A stretch of DNA of 64,000 nucleotides from Lindgomyces ingoldianus. Taxonomy: Eukaryota; Ascomycota; Dothideomycetes; Pleosporales; Lindgomycetaceae. This document shows, piece by piece, positions 24,201 through 34,816 of the stretch. The first letter of the stretch is position 1, and the number at the start of each line of letters is the position of its first letter. The notes beneath the pieces are model-generated. The model worked only from the letters and a program-made list of their open reading frames with translations. It had not been told where the DNA came from and did not search any database. Location of the stretch: the NCBI RefSeq assembly GCF_010093535.1, contig NW_022985164.1, positions 2,154,378 through 2,218,377 on the forward strand. The letters are read 5' to 3'. The position numbers and the translations under genes were made by a program.

Positions 24201-26038
24201 CACTCCAGACAGTCAACAGCCTAGGGATTCTCTACGTAGACCAGGGACGGCTAGATGAGGCGGAGGTGATGTATGACCGGGCGCTGCGAGGAAAAGAGAA
24301 AGCACTAGGAGCGGAGCATACATCAACACTTGACACGGTCCACAACTTAGGCATTCTCTACAAAAACCAAACACGGCTAGATAAGGCGGAGGCGATGTAT
24401 GACCGGGCGCTACGAGGATGTGAGAAGGCACTAGGAGCAGAGCATACATCAACACTTAACACGGTCAACAACTTAGGCCTTCTCTACGCAGACCAAGGAA
24501 GGCTAGGTGAGGCGGAGGCGATGTATGACCGGGCGCTGCGAGGAAACGAGAAGGTACTAGGAGCAGAGCATACATCAACGCTGGACATAGTTCACAACTT
24601 GGGCACTCTCTACAAAAATCAAAGACGGCTAGATGAGGCGGAGGCGATGTATGACCGGGCGCTGCGAGGAAAAGAGACAGCACTAGGAGCAGAGCATACA
24701 TCAACACTCCAAACGGTCAACAACTTAGGCACTCTCTACGCAGACCAGGGACGGCTAGATGAGGCGGAGGCGATGTATAACCGGGCGCTGCGAGGAAACG
24801 AGAAGGCACTAGGAGCAGAGCATACATCAACACTTGACACGGTCCACAACTTAGGCATTCTCTACAAAAACCAAAGACGGCTAGATGAGGCTGAGGCGAT
24901 ATATGGCCGAGCACTGCGAGGAAAAGAGAAGGCACTAGGAGCAGAGAATACATCAACACTCCAGACGGTCAATAACTTAGGTACTCTCTACGCAGGCCAG
25001 GGACGGCTAGATGAGGCGGAGGCGATGTATAACCGGGCGCTGCGAGGATACAAGAAAGCACTAGGAGCAGAGCATACATCAACACTTGACACAGTCTACA
25101 ACTTGGGCCTTCTCTACGCAGACCAGGGACGGCTAGATGAGGCGGAGGCGATGTATGACTGGGCGCTGCGAGGGAAAGAGAAGACACTAGGAGCAGAGCA
25201 TACATCAACACTCCAGACAGTCAACAACTTAGGTATTCTCTACGCAGGCCAGGGACGGCTAGATGAGGCGGAAGTAATGTATGACCGGGCGCTGCGAGGA
25301 AAAGAGAAAGCACTCGGAGCAGAGCATATATCAACACTTAACACCGTCCACAACTTAGGTATTCTCTACAGAAACCAAAGACGGTTAGATGAGGCGGAGG
25401 CGATGTATGACCGGGCACTACGAGGATGTGAGAAGGTACTAGGAGCAGAGCATACATCAACACTTGACACGGTCAACAACTTAGGCCTTCTATACGCAGA
25501 CCAGGGACGGCTAGATGAGGCGGAAGCAATGTATAACCGGGCACTGCAAGGAAATGAGAAGGCGCTAGGAGCAGAGCATACATCAACGCTCCGGACGGTC
25601 AACAACTTAGGCATTCTCTACGCAGACCAGGGACGGCTAGATGAGGCGGAGGCGATGTATAACCGGGCGCTGCGAGGATACAAGAAGGCAATTAGCCCCG
25701 AAAATATCGCCACTTTCATCCCAGCACTAAATACTATGTCGGATCTGGCTTCTCTCCGTAGCCGCCAAAATCAAGTAGAGGAAGCTAGAAGTCTGTACTC
25801 AGAAGCTCTCTCAGGCTACCAAAAGGTATTTGGGAGTAATCACTCCAAGTGTCAGGCTTTGCGTCAACACCTTGTAGCTTTAGACAAGGAAAAAGACATG
25901 ACTGGCGCTTCGAGTAGCAGAGTGCCGGTGCAGGAGCATGTTCCCGTGCCAACTGCTGTCGACCATATGGCACGGCAGAACACATCAGCTTCCAAACGAC
26001 ACAGACTAATAAGGAAATTTGGCTGGAAGGGCCAGTAA
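21266..26038 (+). CDS. NLR/STAND receptor: alpha/beta-hydrolase - NB-ARC - TPR
   Basis: Eight proposed exons: 21266-21268, 21314-21390, 21444-21687, 21735-21797, 21848-22171, 22222-22411, 22459-23094 and 23154-26038, giving 1473 residues. The N-terminal lipase-like (SesB-type) domain has AIHGIGAHPDD near residue 31 and a nucleophile elbow HCFGG with Cys121 where Ser is usual. The NB-ARC has P-loop GLGGVGKT (354-361), Walker B LMIFDNVD (440-447), GSILITSR and the GLPLALTQAG motif. About sixteen 42-residue TPRs follow from residue 745, most of them nearly identical, then a tail of about 60 residues. Fungal proteins of this build sense non-self or cell damage and trigger cell death or incompatibility; ligand and outcome here are unknown. 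The ATG-only first exon is the weakest part, though it yields an open frame with good signals. All later junctions rejoin conserved family sequence. Confidence 0.88.
23831..25690 (+). repeat. 126-base tandem TPR-coding array with 252-base higher-order period
   Basis: Unit starts fall exactly every 126 bases from 23975 to 25613, with a first unit before them and two diverged units after. Each unit codes a 42-residue TPR with LDEAEAMY and LGAEHTSTL. Two subtypes alternate (ADQG versus KNQR or RNQR at positions 4-7), so the real unit of duplication is often a pair of repeats, 252 bases. Between 24.2 and 25.2 kb the pairs are especially alike. The frame never breaks. Confidence 0.95.
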
Positions 26039-26810
26039 GGCCATCCTTGGTAGCACGCTTAAATCCTTTAAGTGTCAAAAAGAACTCCACGAAGGGTCTA
26101 TTAGAAGGGTCCAGAATAGCGGAGACATGAGTGGGACAGCGCTAGCTTCGTGAACTTGTTAGGCAATGTTCTCAGTAGGTGCTTAAACTATAAGACGTAT
26201 TAGGAGCAATACGGGCGTTGAAGCGGGATTTCACTTGAGGTACCCCTGTAATAATATTAGCAGGCCAGTCAGCCCTTCAGATGTTCGAGTGGCACCCTAG
26301 CGAGGAGGGTGACCAAGCCGCTCTTGCTACACCCTTGTGAGCTCAAACTGTGATAGAGAAGTACCGTCTTATACCGTGGTAAATCACGTGCCTAAAGCAG
26401 TGGCGCTTTAGTTAATATGTAAAGTAGGGTGCCAAGACTTTTATTCACGAGCAGGCCGCATTTAAGGGGATGCTAGTTCCGCTAGCCTTTCTAGTATTGT
26501 CTGAATTTGCGGCTTCTTTATAGCCTGCTCAAGAGTAGCGTGGACTACCATATGGTTGGTGACCCAACGAACCATGTAAGGCACCGCTATTGCCCAATAC
26601 TGTGGCTCACTGTATAGGTAATAGCGTGCTTAAATCCTCCACCATAGTTGAAGAAATGGGATTCTTTTCCGTCTCTTGATCCGTATTGCTCGAATAGAAA
26701 ACGAACCAACTAGTCCTTCCATTTCACTTACCTTGGTATGAATGGCTTTATAATATAAGAACCATACATAGTGTTATCTCTAATTCAAATATTAGAAGCT
26801 CTTTTGTTTA
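26039..26810. other. Region downstream of the first NLR, with one degraded repeat copy
   Basis: No gene seen. It contains the minus-strand copy of the GAGCGG dispersed repeat (26286-26331) and a short inverted motif taaagcagtggcgcttta near 26393-26410. The sequence becomes AT-rich towards 26.8 kb, near the 3' end of the next gene. Confidence 0.5.
26286..26331 (-). repeat. Dispersed GAGCGG repeat, copy 4
   Basis: Reading the minus strand, agcaagagcggcttggtcac is followed by a cctc-rich stretch that matches the copy at 47841-47884. It lies about 250 bases after the first NLR gene. Confidence 0.55.
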
Positions 26811-28088
26811 TTACCTCACCCTCATCTTCCCCTCCAAAACTTGATATTGGGAGTTACCCTTCACCCTCCTCTTGACAACTTTATATCCTCCTATGACCCC
26901 AAGTACAACTATAGCTCCAAAGAAAAAACCCAAAAACATGGCCATCTGATACGGATTCCCCTTCTCCAAACCCAGTCCCGGTCTCGGAACCGCTAGGCCC
27001 GTGGAAATTGACGGAGCCTGTGAATACGGGAAAGTGCTGGTATGCTGGTTGGAATTTTGACCCCTGGATGCCAGTGACGAAGCGTCGGTGGAACCCGTAG
27101 GAGTGGAGATGCTTTCGGTTGTAGGTAATGAGATTGAGGGTGGATTTGTTGGTGTTCGACGGGATGAAGGCTTGTGTTTTCGGCGGACGGATGCGAGGTC
27201 TGAGATTATAGATTCGAGTTTGAGGGTTGAGGTCAGGGATTGACATGCTGATAGTGACTGTATCTTGATATTAGCAATTAATCACGCGAATAGAGGAATT
27301 TACGGCCGTTCTACACCCCCCTTCTTAAAAACAATGTAATACAGCATGCTATCATCGAACATGGAACATATAGGACAGAGTAAATCTGTTAAGACTCTTG
27401 CCGGAATCAAGAAGACTACCAATACAATGCAAATAGCCCTTAATTCAACAGAGTCATGTTCCACACTAGTTAGTTGAATGCATTAGAGTCGGTGTACGCA
27501 GAAGGAGACAAATCACCGTATACGAACTCCGGGACAAGACAACCCTGGAGCAGGAAATGATATCACATCACATGATTTAACAGAGAGCAAACAACGTAAG
27601 ACAGATACCGGACAATGAATAACGAAATCATTCAAACTCACCCCCCTCCCCTTGGCTTCACAAAACTCCCACCCCCTCAACGCCGCCACTTCCTCCATCT
27701 TTCTCCCCAACCTCTCCACCTCCCCCGCTAGCTTCTCCATCTGATCCACCAACCTCTCCTGCGCATCATCATTCGATGCATTACCACTCATCTGCGCCCG
27801 ATAGCTCACTGGCGCCCAGATGCCAAATAAGACGGCTGCTGCGACTCCTACGACTTTGATAGCCCAGTCAATGAAATGCTCCGTCGACGTGATGGGTCTA
27901 GTCTGGCAGGAGGAGAAGGTGCGAGATATGTGCGGCGCTGGTATTGAGGGCGTAATAGTAAATCCGTCGTCGGAGACTGCCAGAGTGGTACTCGAATCCG
28001 TGCGGAAGCGGAAGGCTTTCTCATCCTCACTCCTTCCCTCCTCACCCAGGCTCTTAAAAGTCGGTAATTCGGAAGATCTGCGAGACAT
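26811..28088 (-). CDS. Uncharacterised membrane coiled-coil protein, GIWAP/WEFC family (copy B)
   Basis: Two exons, 28088-27642 and 27257-26811, joined in phase 0, give 297 residues. Not a family I can name. Visible order: polar Ser-rich N-terminus (1-70); a helix of about residues 74-92 ending FGIWAP; a stretch with SNDDAQ; a predicted coiled coil (about 108-136); RGWEFC (138-143); a long Ser/Thr/Pro-rich region (150-245); a second helix (about 257-277, MFLGFFFGAIVVLG); and a basic tail. The second exon was found in a frame other than the longest one; its strong hydrophobic helix and in-frame junction support it. The N-terminal half matches the gene at 43071-44129. The site lies between the first NLR and MIC60. 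Function unknown. Confidence 0.72.
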
Positions 28089-28544
28089 ACCAAATACTCA
28101 ATTCTTGCTGTACCAGGATTTTGGAAGTAATTGATTGAGGCGGGGGGAGTCTGGAGTGGGGGGAAAGCGGGATATGTAAATGCCTGGAATACGAGGCTGC
28201 TTGTTGCAGATATGTCTGCGTGGCTGAGCAACTTGCACCTGCAGGCAGTTTGGGCCCCCACCACCCAGCTCGACGCCATTGTCATGCAGAGAAGATCGGA
28301 AAAAAACAAATGGGGGGACCCGAGCACAGCCTCAGATGACAGGATTTCTGTTTGGAGAAACTGGTGAACTGAATCCTCTAGGGCTACCTTGAATGATAAC
28401 TTTATGCGACAAAAAGATGCATCCAAGACCTACTTGACCAGAAAACAAAACTTGTGTTTCTATAAGCTACAACAGTGATACAGCTACATACATACACAAA
28501 AGAAAGAAAAAGAGCAATTGTCAGGAAGTCGCCATTCTTCCTGT
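28089..28544. other. Gap between MIC60 3' end and copy B start
   Basis: Both neighbours are on the minus strand. This stretch should contain the promoter of the coiled-coil gene and the MIC60 3' end. No repeat or RNA gene is evident. Confidence 0.4.
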
Positions 28545-30524
28545 CTAGTCTACAAGCAGGCTCTGCAGTCGTGCTTCCGTAGCAATAACATCCAGCGCCT
28601 GCCTAACCTCCAACACCCTCCTACATTCGCTCAACCAATCTTTGCTGAGCACCTTTGCCCACCCTTGAAGTCCATTCATCTCTCGTGCAGCACCGTCGAG
28701 ATCGCCTTCTTCGAGAAGGACTTCGGTTCGTGCAAGAACGGCCTCGACGTCTTGGCCGACAGCCAGTCCAGATTTCTTGAAGAGCACTTTTGACATGGCG
28801 AGGGAGGCGATATGGGATGCAACGCCGGCGTCTTCAGGCAGGAGAGAAGCCTTCCTGACTTCTTGAGCCACACGTCGGAAACGGTCGATAAGCTGTGCAG
28901 CGTTGGGGATACCACGTTGGTAGGCGGCTGGGCTGATGCTAGCGATTGCAGCACTGATGACGGGATCATCCGCGGCAATCTCCTTTAGTGCGGCGAGCTC
29001 GGTGATGAAGGGTTTTGGGGTGACCTGGTTTTCGAGGGTGGACTTAACGGCTTCTACGGCTACGACAAGATGCTGGGTTTGCAAGTTTGCATCGACCACG
29101 GAGTTCCATTCGGCGGTTAGCTTCTCAAGCTCGTGGACTGAAGACGACAGCTCGTTGAGCTTCCCGAGACGGCCATCGCGTTCGGCTTCGACGCGGTCAC
29201 GGACAGAGGAGGCGAATGATCGTTGGAGCGTGATGCTTTGCTCTAGGAGTTCATTCTTCAGGCGTTGTTCGTAGACCTTCTTGGCACTATCAAGCTCGGA
29301 TTGGAGCTTCTCCCTGTATGATTCGGAAAGTCGTTCGCGCTCATTCTCATACTCTTCTTTCCAATGCGTCTCTTGATCCTGCATCTGGTGCTCCAGACGA
29401 CGAATAAGCTCCTTTGCCGCACTGTCGAATTCGGAGTGGGCGGTTCTAATCTTTTCCTCGGCCGACTTTTGTAGGTTATCCTTCAGCATGTTGATATCCG
29501 AGACGACCTTTCCGAGTTCCGATTTAGCCTTGTCCAGAGCAGAGCTGTACTTGCCGCCGTGCGAGGAGTCGGCATTGATGGCGGTGATGATGTCGTTGAC
29601 AATCCTGATAACATCCTGTACAACCGGCTCACCGACGGCTGGAACCGCAAGGTGGTCAAGCGGGGCAATGGGGGTAGGTGAAGTAGCGGGAGCGGGAGCG
29701 GGAGCCTCCTTCTTCGGTTCACTCTTAGCGGCCGCCTTGGGGAGCAAATCGTGAGACACAGACTCGGTGGGCTTCTCCTTTTGTATATCCTCCTGCCTCT
29801 TCTCCTGTGCACCCTTTGACGGGGCATTAGTAGCAACCTTTGGGTCGCCCTTTCCTTCTGGAGTAGCCCTCGGTTTGTTGTCCGCTAGCGCGCTAATATG
29901 GGGTCCTCTTGCCGCCAAATCAGTTGCGCCTTCCTCCTCGGAAACCCTCGACGTAAGCCCATGCTTGCCTGGAATGGTGACCTTGTTTTCTCCCCTAACC
30001 TGTGGATGCAGCCGCGACTGGCCTGCCCGACCGGGGAACCGTTTCCGGAACTCACGCTCTTCGAAGTAGCCTACTGCATCCTCGCCAAAGGGAATATACT
30101 CTGTGAACAAGTCGTGGAAGGTGTCAGAGACGAGCGAGTAGTACACCCCGCCCGCATATCCTAGAGCTGAGAGGAGAAACAACTGTATCAGAAACCGGCG
30201 AAATCGCCGCTTCTTTGGTTTAGGAGGCTTCGGGTCAGGTGCTACGCTGGCGGATCCCGTGCCCGTCGGGGGTGTGGTTGCGGGCTGGACAACTGGGGCA
30301 GAGCGTCCTGTCTCTGCGGGGGGAGGCTGCTTAGGGACATCGGAGGGAGGAGTTGTAGGGGACGGATTGGAGGGCGTGGCCGACGGAGCGGGATTAGGGA
30401 TGGCGGACTCGCCCAGTTTTTTCTCGTCGGCAAAGAAGCGCTGGGCGACGCGCCATTGCGGGCGAGCGACGGGCCCAATTGACCTCAGAGCTGGGCGGGC
30501 TCTTAAAAGAGAGGCGCGCAGCAT
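28545..30524 (-). CDS. MIC60: MICOS complex subunit MIC60 (mitofilin)
   Basis: A single exon of 659 codons plus stop. MIC60 is the inner-membrane core of MICOS; it holds cristae junctions in shape and links them to outer-membrane complexes. The N-terminus is a basic, Arg-rich presequence (about 1-30) without acids until FADEKK. A Pro/Ser/Thr-rich linker leads to the single membrane helix (about 110-132, RFLIQLFLLSALGY) followed by the intermembrane-space domain. A long coiled coil runs over about residues 300-470, and the conserved mitofilin signature domain occupies the C-terminal 150 residues with VEAVLARTEVLLEEGDLDGAAREM. The length fits fungal homologues. The start at 30524 is supported by the presequence. 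It is transcribed away from the 229-residue gene at 31333 across a shared upstream region. Confidence 0.95.
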   Translation of the reverse strand: MLRASLLRARPALRSIGPVARPQWRVAQRFFADEKKLGESAIPNPAPSATPSNPSPTTPPSDVPKQPPPAETGRSAPVVQPATTPPTGTGSASVAPDPKPPKPKKRRFRRFLIQLFLLSALGYAGGVYYSLVSDTFHDLFTEYIPFGEDAVGYFEEREFRKRFPGRAGQSRLHPQVRGENKVTIPGKHGLTSRVSEEEGATDLAARGPHISALADNKPRATPEGKGDPKVATNAPSKGAQEKRQEDIQKEKPTESVSHDLLPKAAAKSEPKKEAPAPAPATSPTPIAPLDHLAVPAVGEPVVQDVIRIVNDIITAINADSSHGGKYSSALDKAKSELGKVVSDINMLKDNLQKSAEEKIRTAHSEFDSAAKELIRRLEHQMQDQETHWKEEYENERERLSESYREKLQSELDSAKKVYEQRLKNELLEQSITLQRSFASSVRDRVEAERDGRLGKLNELSSSVHELEKLTAEWNSVVDANLQTQHLVVAVEAVKSTLENQVTPKPFITELAALKEIAADDPVISAAIASISPAAYQRGIPNAAQLIDRFRRVAQEVRKASLLPEDAGVASHIASLAMSKVLFKKSGLAVGQDVEAVLARTEVLLEEGDLDGAAREMNGLQGWAKVLSKDWLSECRRVLEVRQALDVIATEARLQSLLVD

Positions 30525-31332
30525 GGTGAGCTGCCTCGGAGGGGTAGAGGGGAGAGGTGGGGGAGGTCGCGATGAATGTTGTCGTGGGTGGCCAGCTCAC
30601 AGATGGTCTCGAGAGCTCCTGGCCCGGCACGTCAGGCGCTCGGGCCAGATCGGCTGGACGGCTCCAGTCGCAAATCGCTCAACACCAGAACCACATCACT
30701 ACTTGAGCTGTACTATACCGAAGCCTGCAAGTGAATGTCCTCGGATACCCAAAAAATGTTTGCCTTGTCTATCGCACACTCTCACAAGAACACGTGTCTG
30801 CTCTCTCGCACTTGACTACAGCCCCAAACGCCCCCCCAAAGCCCCGAGAGCCGACGCCCACAAAGCACCGCGTTGATGCCATGTCTCGGACATCACATGC
30901 CCACCGGGTCGGCTTCCCACATGCTGTAACACACATCTTCCAGACATCCAGCTAGGTCTATTCTCGCAATCTTGTTCTTCTTATCGTCCTTTCACAGTCT
31001 TCTCTCGCATCTGATACCCGCACTGAAACCGAGCTGAGGATCGTTTGAAGCACAGCCACACGCGTCTCTTCAAGCCCTGCGTCATCGTACTTTGTGAGAG
31101 CTGTGACTCTTATCTACGACCAGGCAGCCATTTCAACACTTCTTTGAGCCCTCCGAGATCTCGGATGAGTAGTTCTTTCGGAAATCTGCGTTTTATCACT
31201 TGCATTTCACATCTGCACCTCGTGCATACCCGTGCTTCCATTTCTATCTGTCCCTTTCCATCCATCCCCATCTATCCACAGCTTTCTTGAAGGACAGGAG
31301 ATCAGGAGTAGCATATCTGTCTTTATCAAGCT
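30525..31332. promoter_or_regulatory. Divergent intergenic region, MIC60 (-) and unknown gene (+)
   Basis: The 808 bases between the two start codons should contain both promoters and leaders. They include C- and T-rich stretches around 30.78-30.83 kb and 31.20-31.28 kb, typical of fungal promoters. No specific binding site can be assigned. Confidence 0.45.
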
Positions 31333-32022
31333 ATGACAACCTACCCCGGCACCGGCGTCCCGCGTGACTGCCACGACCGCCACCTCGCAGAAACCTACTA
31401 TGGGATGCTGCCTTCTTCCGCCTTGGACCCCTCCAACGCAGATATTCGCGCTCCATCAATCCCCTCGAAACGCTTCCACGAAGCAAAATCGTCCGCGTCT
31501 GCAAAGCGTAAAAATGCCACAGAGTCTCATGAACCAAGTATCTTCCTCCCCCGGGGTGGGCTCGAAGGAAACCAGTACTGGCCGTCGACCAAAAGCAGCA
31601 AACGTGGCCGTTTGCAAACAAAACAAGATGCGCGTATTGAACTGCATCAAAGCACGTGTCTAAACCTCAATTCTACCGTCAATCCTAATCTCAACAACCC
31701 CTCTGCTACTGACTCGGATCTCTGGATCCTGCCCGACTTCGACGAGTGGGAACTAGATGACACCTCATCCATGCACTACTCCCTGCACGCTCGCGACGGA
31801 GGCGAATGGGCGCCGCTCGTATCCCGCGCCGTGAATTCGAATCGCGAGAGGCTGCGACGGAGACTCGAGGGCGATGGGTGGGATTTTGTAGGTGGGAAGT
31901 ATGGCGAGGATGGGAATGTTTACGAGTTTCGAGATGAGGATAGTGGGAGTGGGAGTGGGAGTGAGGAGAGTGTGGACGAGGAGTTTGATGTTGTTGTTTT
32001 GGGGGTTGAGGAGGGGGTTTGA
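31333..32022 (+). CDS. Hypothetical protein, 229 residues
   Basis: One exon from ATG 31333 to the stop at 32022. No known domain recognised. The N-terminal half is basic (KRKN, KSSKRGR near residues 58-95, a possible nuclear signal). The C-terminal half is acidic and has a Trp-rich conserved-looking core, DLWILPDFDEWELDD near residue 130 and GDGWDFVGGKYGEDG near 185. A low-complexity Gly-Ser run near residue 210 is coded by a gtggga tandem. The long open frame, sharp base composition and position next to MIC60 make a real gene likely. Its role is unknown; nuclear location is only a guess from the basic clusters. Confidence 0.65.
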   Translation: MTTYPGTGVPRDCHDRHLAETYYGMLPSSALDPSNADIRAPSIPSKRFHEAKSSASAKRKNATESHEPSIFLPRGGLEGNQYWPSTKSSKRGRLQTKQDARIELHQSTCLNLNSTVNPNLNNPSATDSDLWILPDFDEWELDDTSSMHYSLHARDGGEWAPLVSRAVNSNRERLRRRLEGDGWDFVGGKYGEDGNVYEFRDEDSGSGSGSEESVDEEFDVVVLGVEEGV

Positions 32023-32554
32023 TGTTTTCTTTCATGCCCTGTTTTGTTTTCGGTTTGGTTTGTTTAATATGGACTGTAACGGCCCTGCCCTGGCTAGGGT
32101 AAGGATGTCATGGCCATTCTCTCGTTTTCAAAACCCTTCGCCGTTACTTCATCTACCCCTCTCCCATCTCCTCGAACGAGCCTTACGTCGTAGGCTCTCA
32201 CCTCTGTCGCTTACCTTTACCCTCCCATATTTTTCTGTCACGGCTCTCCTACTTTCTACCAATGAATGATACCCCGAGGAAATGTAACACCACGTCATGT
32301 ACCTACGAACTCGCACCCATATGCAACCATACACCTCACAAATTCGGTACCCTTAATAAAGCATGCCAATCCAAGAATATTCGTTGATTAAAACACCAAT
32401 TCTCGATCAATCAAACCATGCTGTCTCTAAGAATGTACCAAATCCCCAACTCTCTAGGGCTCTCTCTCAATGCTCATATACTCATACAAACCCCCGAACT
32501 CCCACAACCATTGCAGCTCCCACAACAAGCTTGCAAATGAATACATCAAACACT
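32023..32554. other. Convergent 3' region; no gene seen
   Basis: Lies between the 3' ends of the unknown 229-residue gene and SAC1. Pyrimidine-rich with short open frames that show no motif. Confidence 0.4.
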
Positions 32555-34816
32555 CTATTCGATCCTCTTCTTCCCCTCTTCCAAATACCCCAACCTGGCA
32601 TCGCTCTTTCCTCGCTCATGTCTCGTGCCTACCAACGGTCCCACAACCGGGTTATTCTGCACTGCCAACAAGGCATCCTGCACACTTTCCACCGCCCAAG
32701 GGAGCTTGTTGAGTTTGGGCCAATTGACCTGTAGAGCCAACGTTAGACTCATCACCATACAGAAAGGAGGGGAAGTTAGAGAGGGGGGGGGGCTTACATA
32801 AAGCGTTCCATTGACCCAAATAAAATTAAAGCACGCCGCCGCAATCCCCAAACACAGAAACATCAGCAACCGGAGCGGCCAAACCGTTGCATCTGGCGCT
32901 CTCCTCGTAAAGCTTCCCACAAAGAGAAAGAAGATGCTGGCGGCTAGGATATACGGTATCGACTGAATGAGCAAGGGCCTCCGGTCCGCGAAAAGCAGTT
33001 GACCACCCATGCCCGGGTCCGATGGCAGATACGTGCCCAAGAATAGATCAAATGCATCCTGTCTGGGGCCGTCGCGGAAGTTATTGAGGAAGTACCTCGT
33101 GGCGCCGTTGTTGAAGTCCTGTAGCGCGCCGGCTTTAGTCCGGGTTCCCGTGCGAGTGAAGTCTGTTTTCAATGCGCCGGTGCCGGAATAGGATTTTGAG
33201 ACCACGTCGGCGTTGTCGGCCCAGACGTTGCGGAACAGGGATTCGAAGGCTGCGTCGTCTTGCGCGGATTCGCCTTCACGAATTAGGCCGACGTCGATGA
33301 GCATGCGGGATAGGATGTAGCGGCCCAACATGCTCTGGACGACGTTTGTGCGGTCTAGGCAGTCCATGCAGTTTGTGCGGACGACAGCTGTCTGGTGTCT
33401 CCTGACCTCTACGCGACCCATGTCGCCCGGCATGTCGACGCCGCGGAAGTAGCCGTGCTTGAGGACTGGTTGTTCAAGCTGGTCCATGAGGAGCTGGGCG
33501 CGATCCCAACGGAGGCCCTTGGTTTCATTGTGGAAGTCAAAGTAGATGTAGTGGAGTCGATCAAAAGATGTTTGTGCCTGACTTGATTCAATGACGTGGA
33601 ATTTCTCGTCTGTCACTGTATTCCGTTCAACCTTTTCCGTGGGCGAGGAGGCTAGTAGGCTGACCATTTGCTCGTATGCTTCCTTGACCCTCTGTTCGCG
33701 ACCCTTTTGGTTGACGAGGTTGATCAGCCAATTGTCGCCGTATATTCGGATTTGCTCGGCGAAGTGCTTCTTTGCGGCACCCACGGCGCTCTCCACACCT
33801 CGAATCTCGAGCTTCGGGATGTACTTTAGGGTATTGACTTCGGCCCAGTAGACAGGGACGCTCCCTCGGGTCTGCAGATATGCGAGCACCTGGGTCTCCT
33901 TGCCCGCTTGCACCTTGGCCGAGCCGTTCTGTTGCAGGCCGACAAAGCCTCCCGAGCCGCCAGATGCGTTGTCATTGAGGACGATGGCCTGCTCAGTCTC
34001 GTTGAAATTCGACACATTGCCGTTCTCGTCCATGCCGCGCGAAAAGTATCTCGTGCCAGCCCTCAGCCTCGACCTCCTCGAAATGAGGATGAAGGTGAGC
34101 GGGTTCCCCTTGACGGAAGTGTTTTTGATCTCCATCATTCCAAACATGACAGGCAAGATGTACGGGTCCACATCCGGCTGCTGTCCGATAGAGTGCCTGT
34201 GACCATATCCGCTGCTGAGCCCACCGCGAAAGTCGATCAAATCTGTCTGGATGAACCGGTTCCAGAAGAAGCGATCATCGGCCCTCTTCCATAGTGGCGT
34301 AGCGGGGTCGGCGTGTGCCTGGCGCTGGAAGCTGCTGGTGATGTCGAACGAGTAGGAAAAGTACAGCGGGGATGTCTTGAGGAAGCCCTTCAGGAGGGTG
34401 AGGTAGGTGTCCTCGTCGGGATCGTGGAGGGGACGGTCGCGAAGAGGCAGGAACTCAGTCGAAACGACCCTGTAGATCATATGGCCTTTTATTCTGCCCA
34501 TCGGCTGGGCTTTTGTGATTACAACGACATATTTATCTGGGAGCTGGGGTAAGTCTTGGCAAATGGGGGGGAGGGGGGGGGGAGGAGCTGGACGACAGGG
34601 GAAGGAGCTACCCAAACGGAGCTTGATGACCCCGAGAATGCCGGCGATGCTGGAAACTCTCTTGGACCCAAGCAGTTTTCCGTCGTGAAGGCGTAGGTCA
34701 CCTGACGGACGATCCACCACGAGCGTGGGTGCAGAAGGCGACGAGGGCGACGAGAAGGCGTAGTGCGAGGGAGAGGAATGCACGTTGATGTCGCGGTAGG
34801 GCAAGATGGTAGCCAT
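32555..34816 (-). CDS. SAC1: Phosphoinositide phosphatase SAC1
   Basis: Exons 34816-34612, 34536-32798 and 32728-32555 give 705 residues. SAC1 removes phosphate mainly from phosphatidylinositol 4-phosphate in the ER and Golgi and so controls lipid transport at contact sites. The SAC domain runs over about residues 60-500, with the catalytic CX5R motif CMDCLDR at 458-464 (RTNCMDCLDRTN). Two C-terminal helices (SIPYILAASIFFLFVG and LLMFLCLGIAAACFNFIW) anchor it in the ER membrane, followed by NGTLYVNWPKLNKLPW and a basic tail. Intron removal rebuilds KLRLDKYVVVITKA and TLYVNWPK, matching the family. The start at 34816 (MATILPYRD) is the usual one; an in-frame ATG at 35017 would add 67 residues. 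Confidence 0.94.
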   Translation of the reverse strand: MATILPYRDINVHSSPSHYAFSSPSSPSAPTLVVDRPSGDLRLHDGKLLGSKRVSSIAGILGVIKLRLGSSFPCRPAPPPPLPPICQDLPQLPDKYVVVITKAQPMGRIKGHMIYRVVSTEFLPLRDRPLHDPDEDTYLTLLKGFLKTSPLYFSYSFDITSSFQRQAHADPATPLWKRADDRFFWNRFIQTDLIDFRGGLSSGYGHRHSIGQQPDVDPYILPVMFGMMEIKNTSVKGNPLTFILISRRSRLRAGTRYFSRGMDENGNVSNFNETEQAIVLNDNASGGSGGFVGLQQNGSAKVQAGKETQVLAYLQTRGSVPVYWAEVNTLKYIPKLEIRGVESAVGAAKKHFAEQIRIYGDNWLINLVNQKGREQRVKEAYEQMVSLLASSPTEKVERNTVTDEKFHVIESSQAQTSFDRLHYIYFDFHNETKGLRWDRAQLLMDQLEQPVLKHGYFRGVDMPGDMGRVEVRRHQTAVVRTNCMDCLDRTNVVQSMLGRYILSRMLIDVGLIREGESAQDDAAFESLFRNVWADNADVVSKSYSGTGALKTDFTRTGTRTKAGALQDFNNGATRYFLNNFRDGPRQDAFDLFLGTYLPSDPGMGGQLLFADRRPLLIQSIPYILAASIFFLFVGSFTRRAPDATVWPLRLLMFLCLGIAAACFNFIWVNGTLYVSPPPSLTSPPFCMVMSLTLALQVNWPKLNKLPWAVESVQDALLAVQNNPVVGPLVGTRHERGKSDARLGYLEEGKKRIE

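Noticed and set aside
24213..25614. Series of antisense open frames of about 80 codons every 252 bases under the TPR array
   Set aside because: They are mirror products of the repeated coding strand. Their periodicity follows the TPR units and they carry no independent signal.
30259..30876. 205-codon plus-strand frame opposite the MIC60 N-terminus
   Set aside because: Shadow of the Pro/Thr-rich MIC60 linker, producing Gly-rich low complexity on the other strand.
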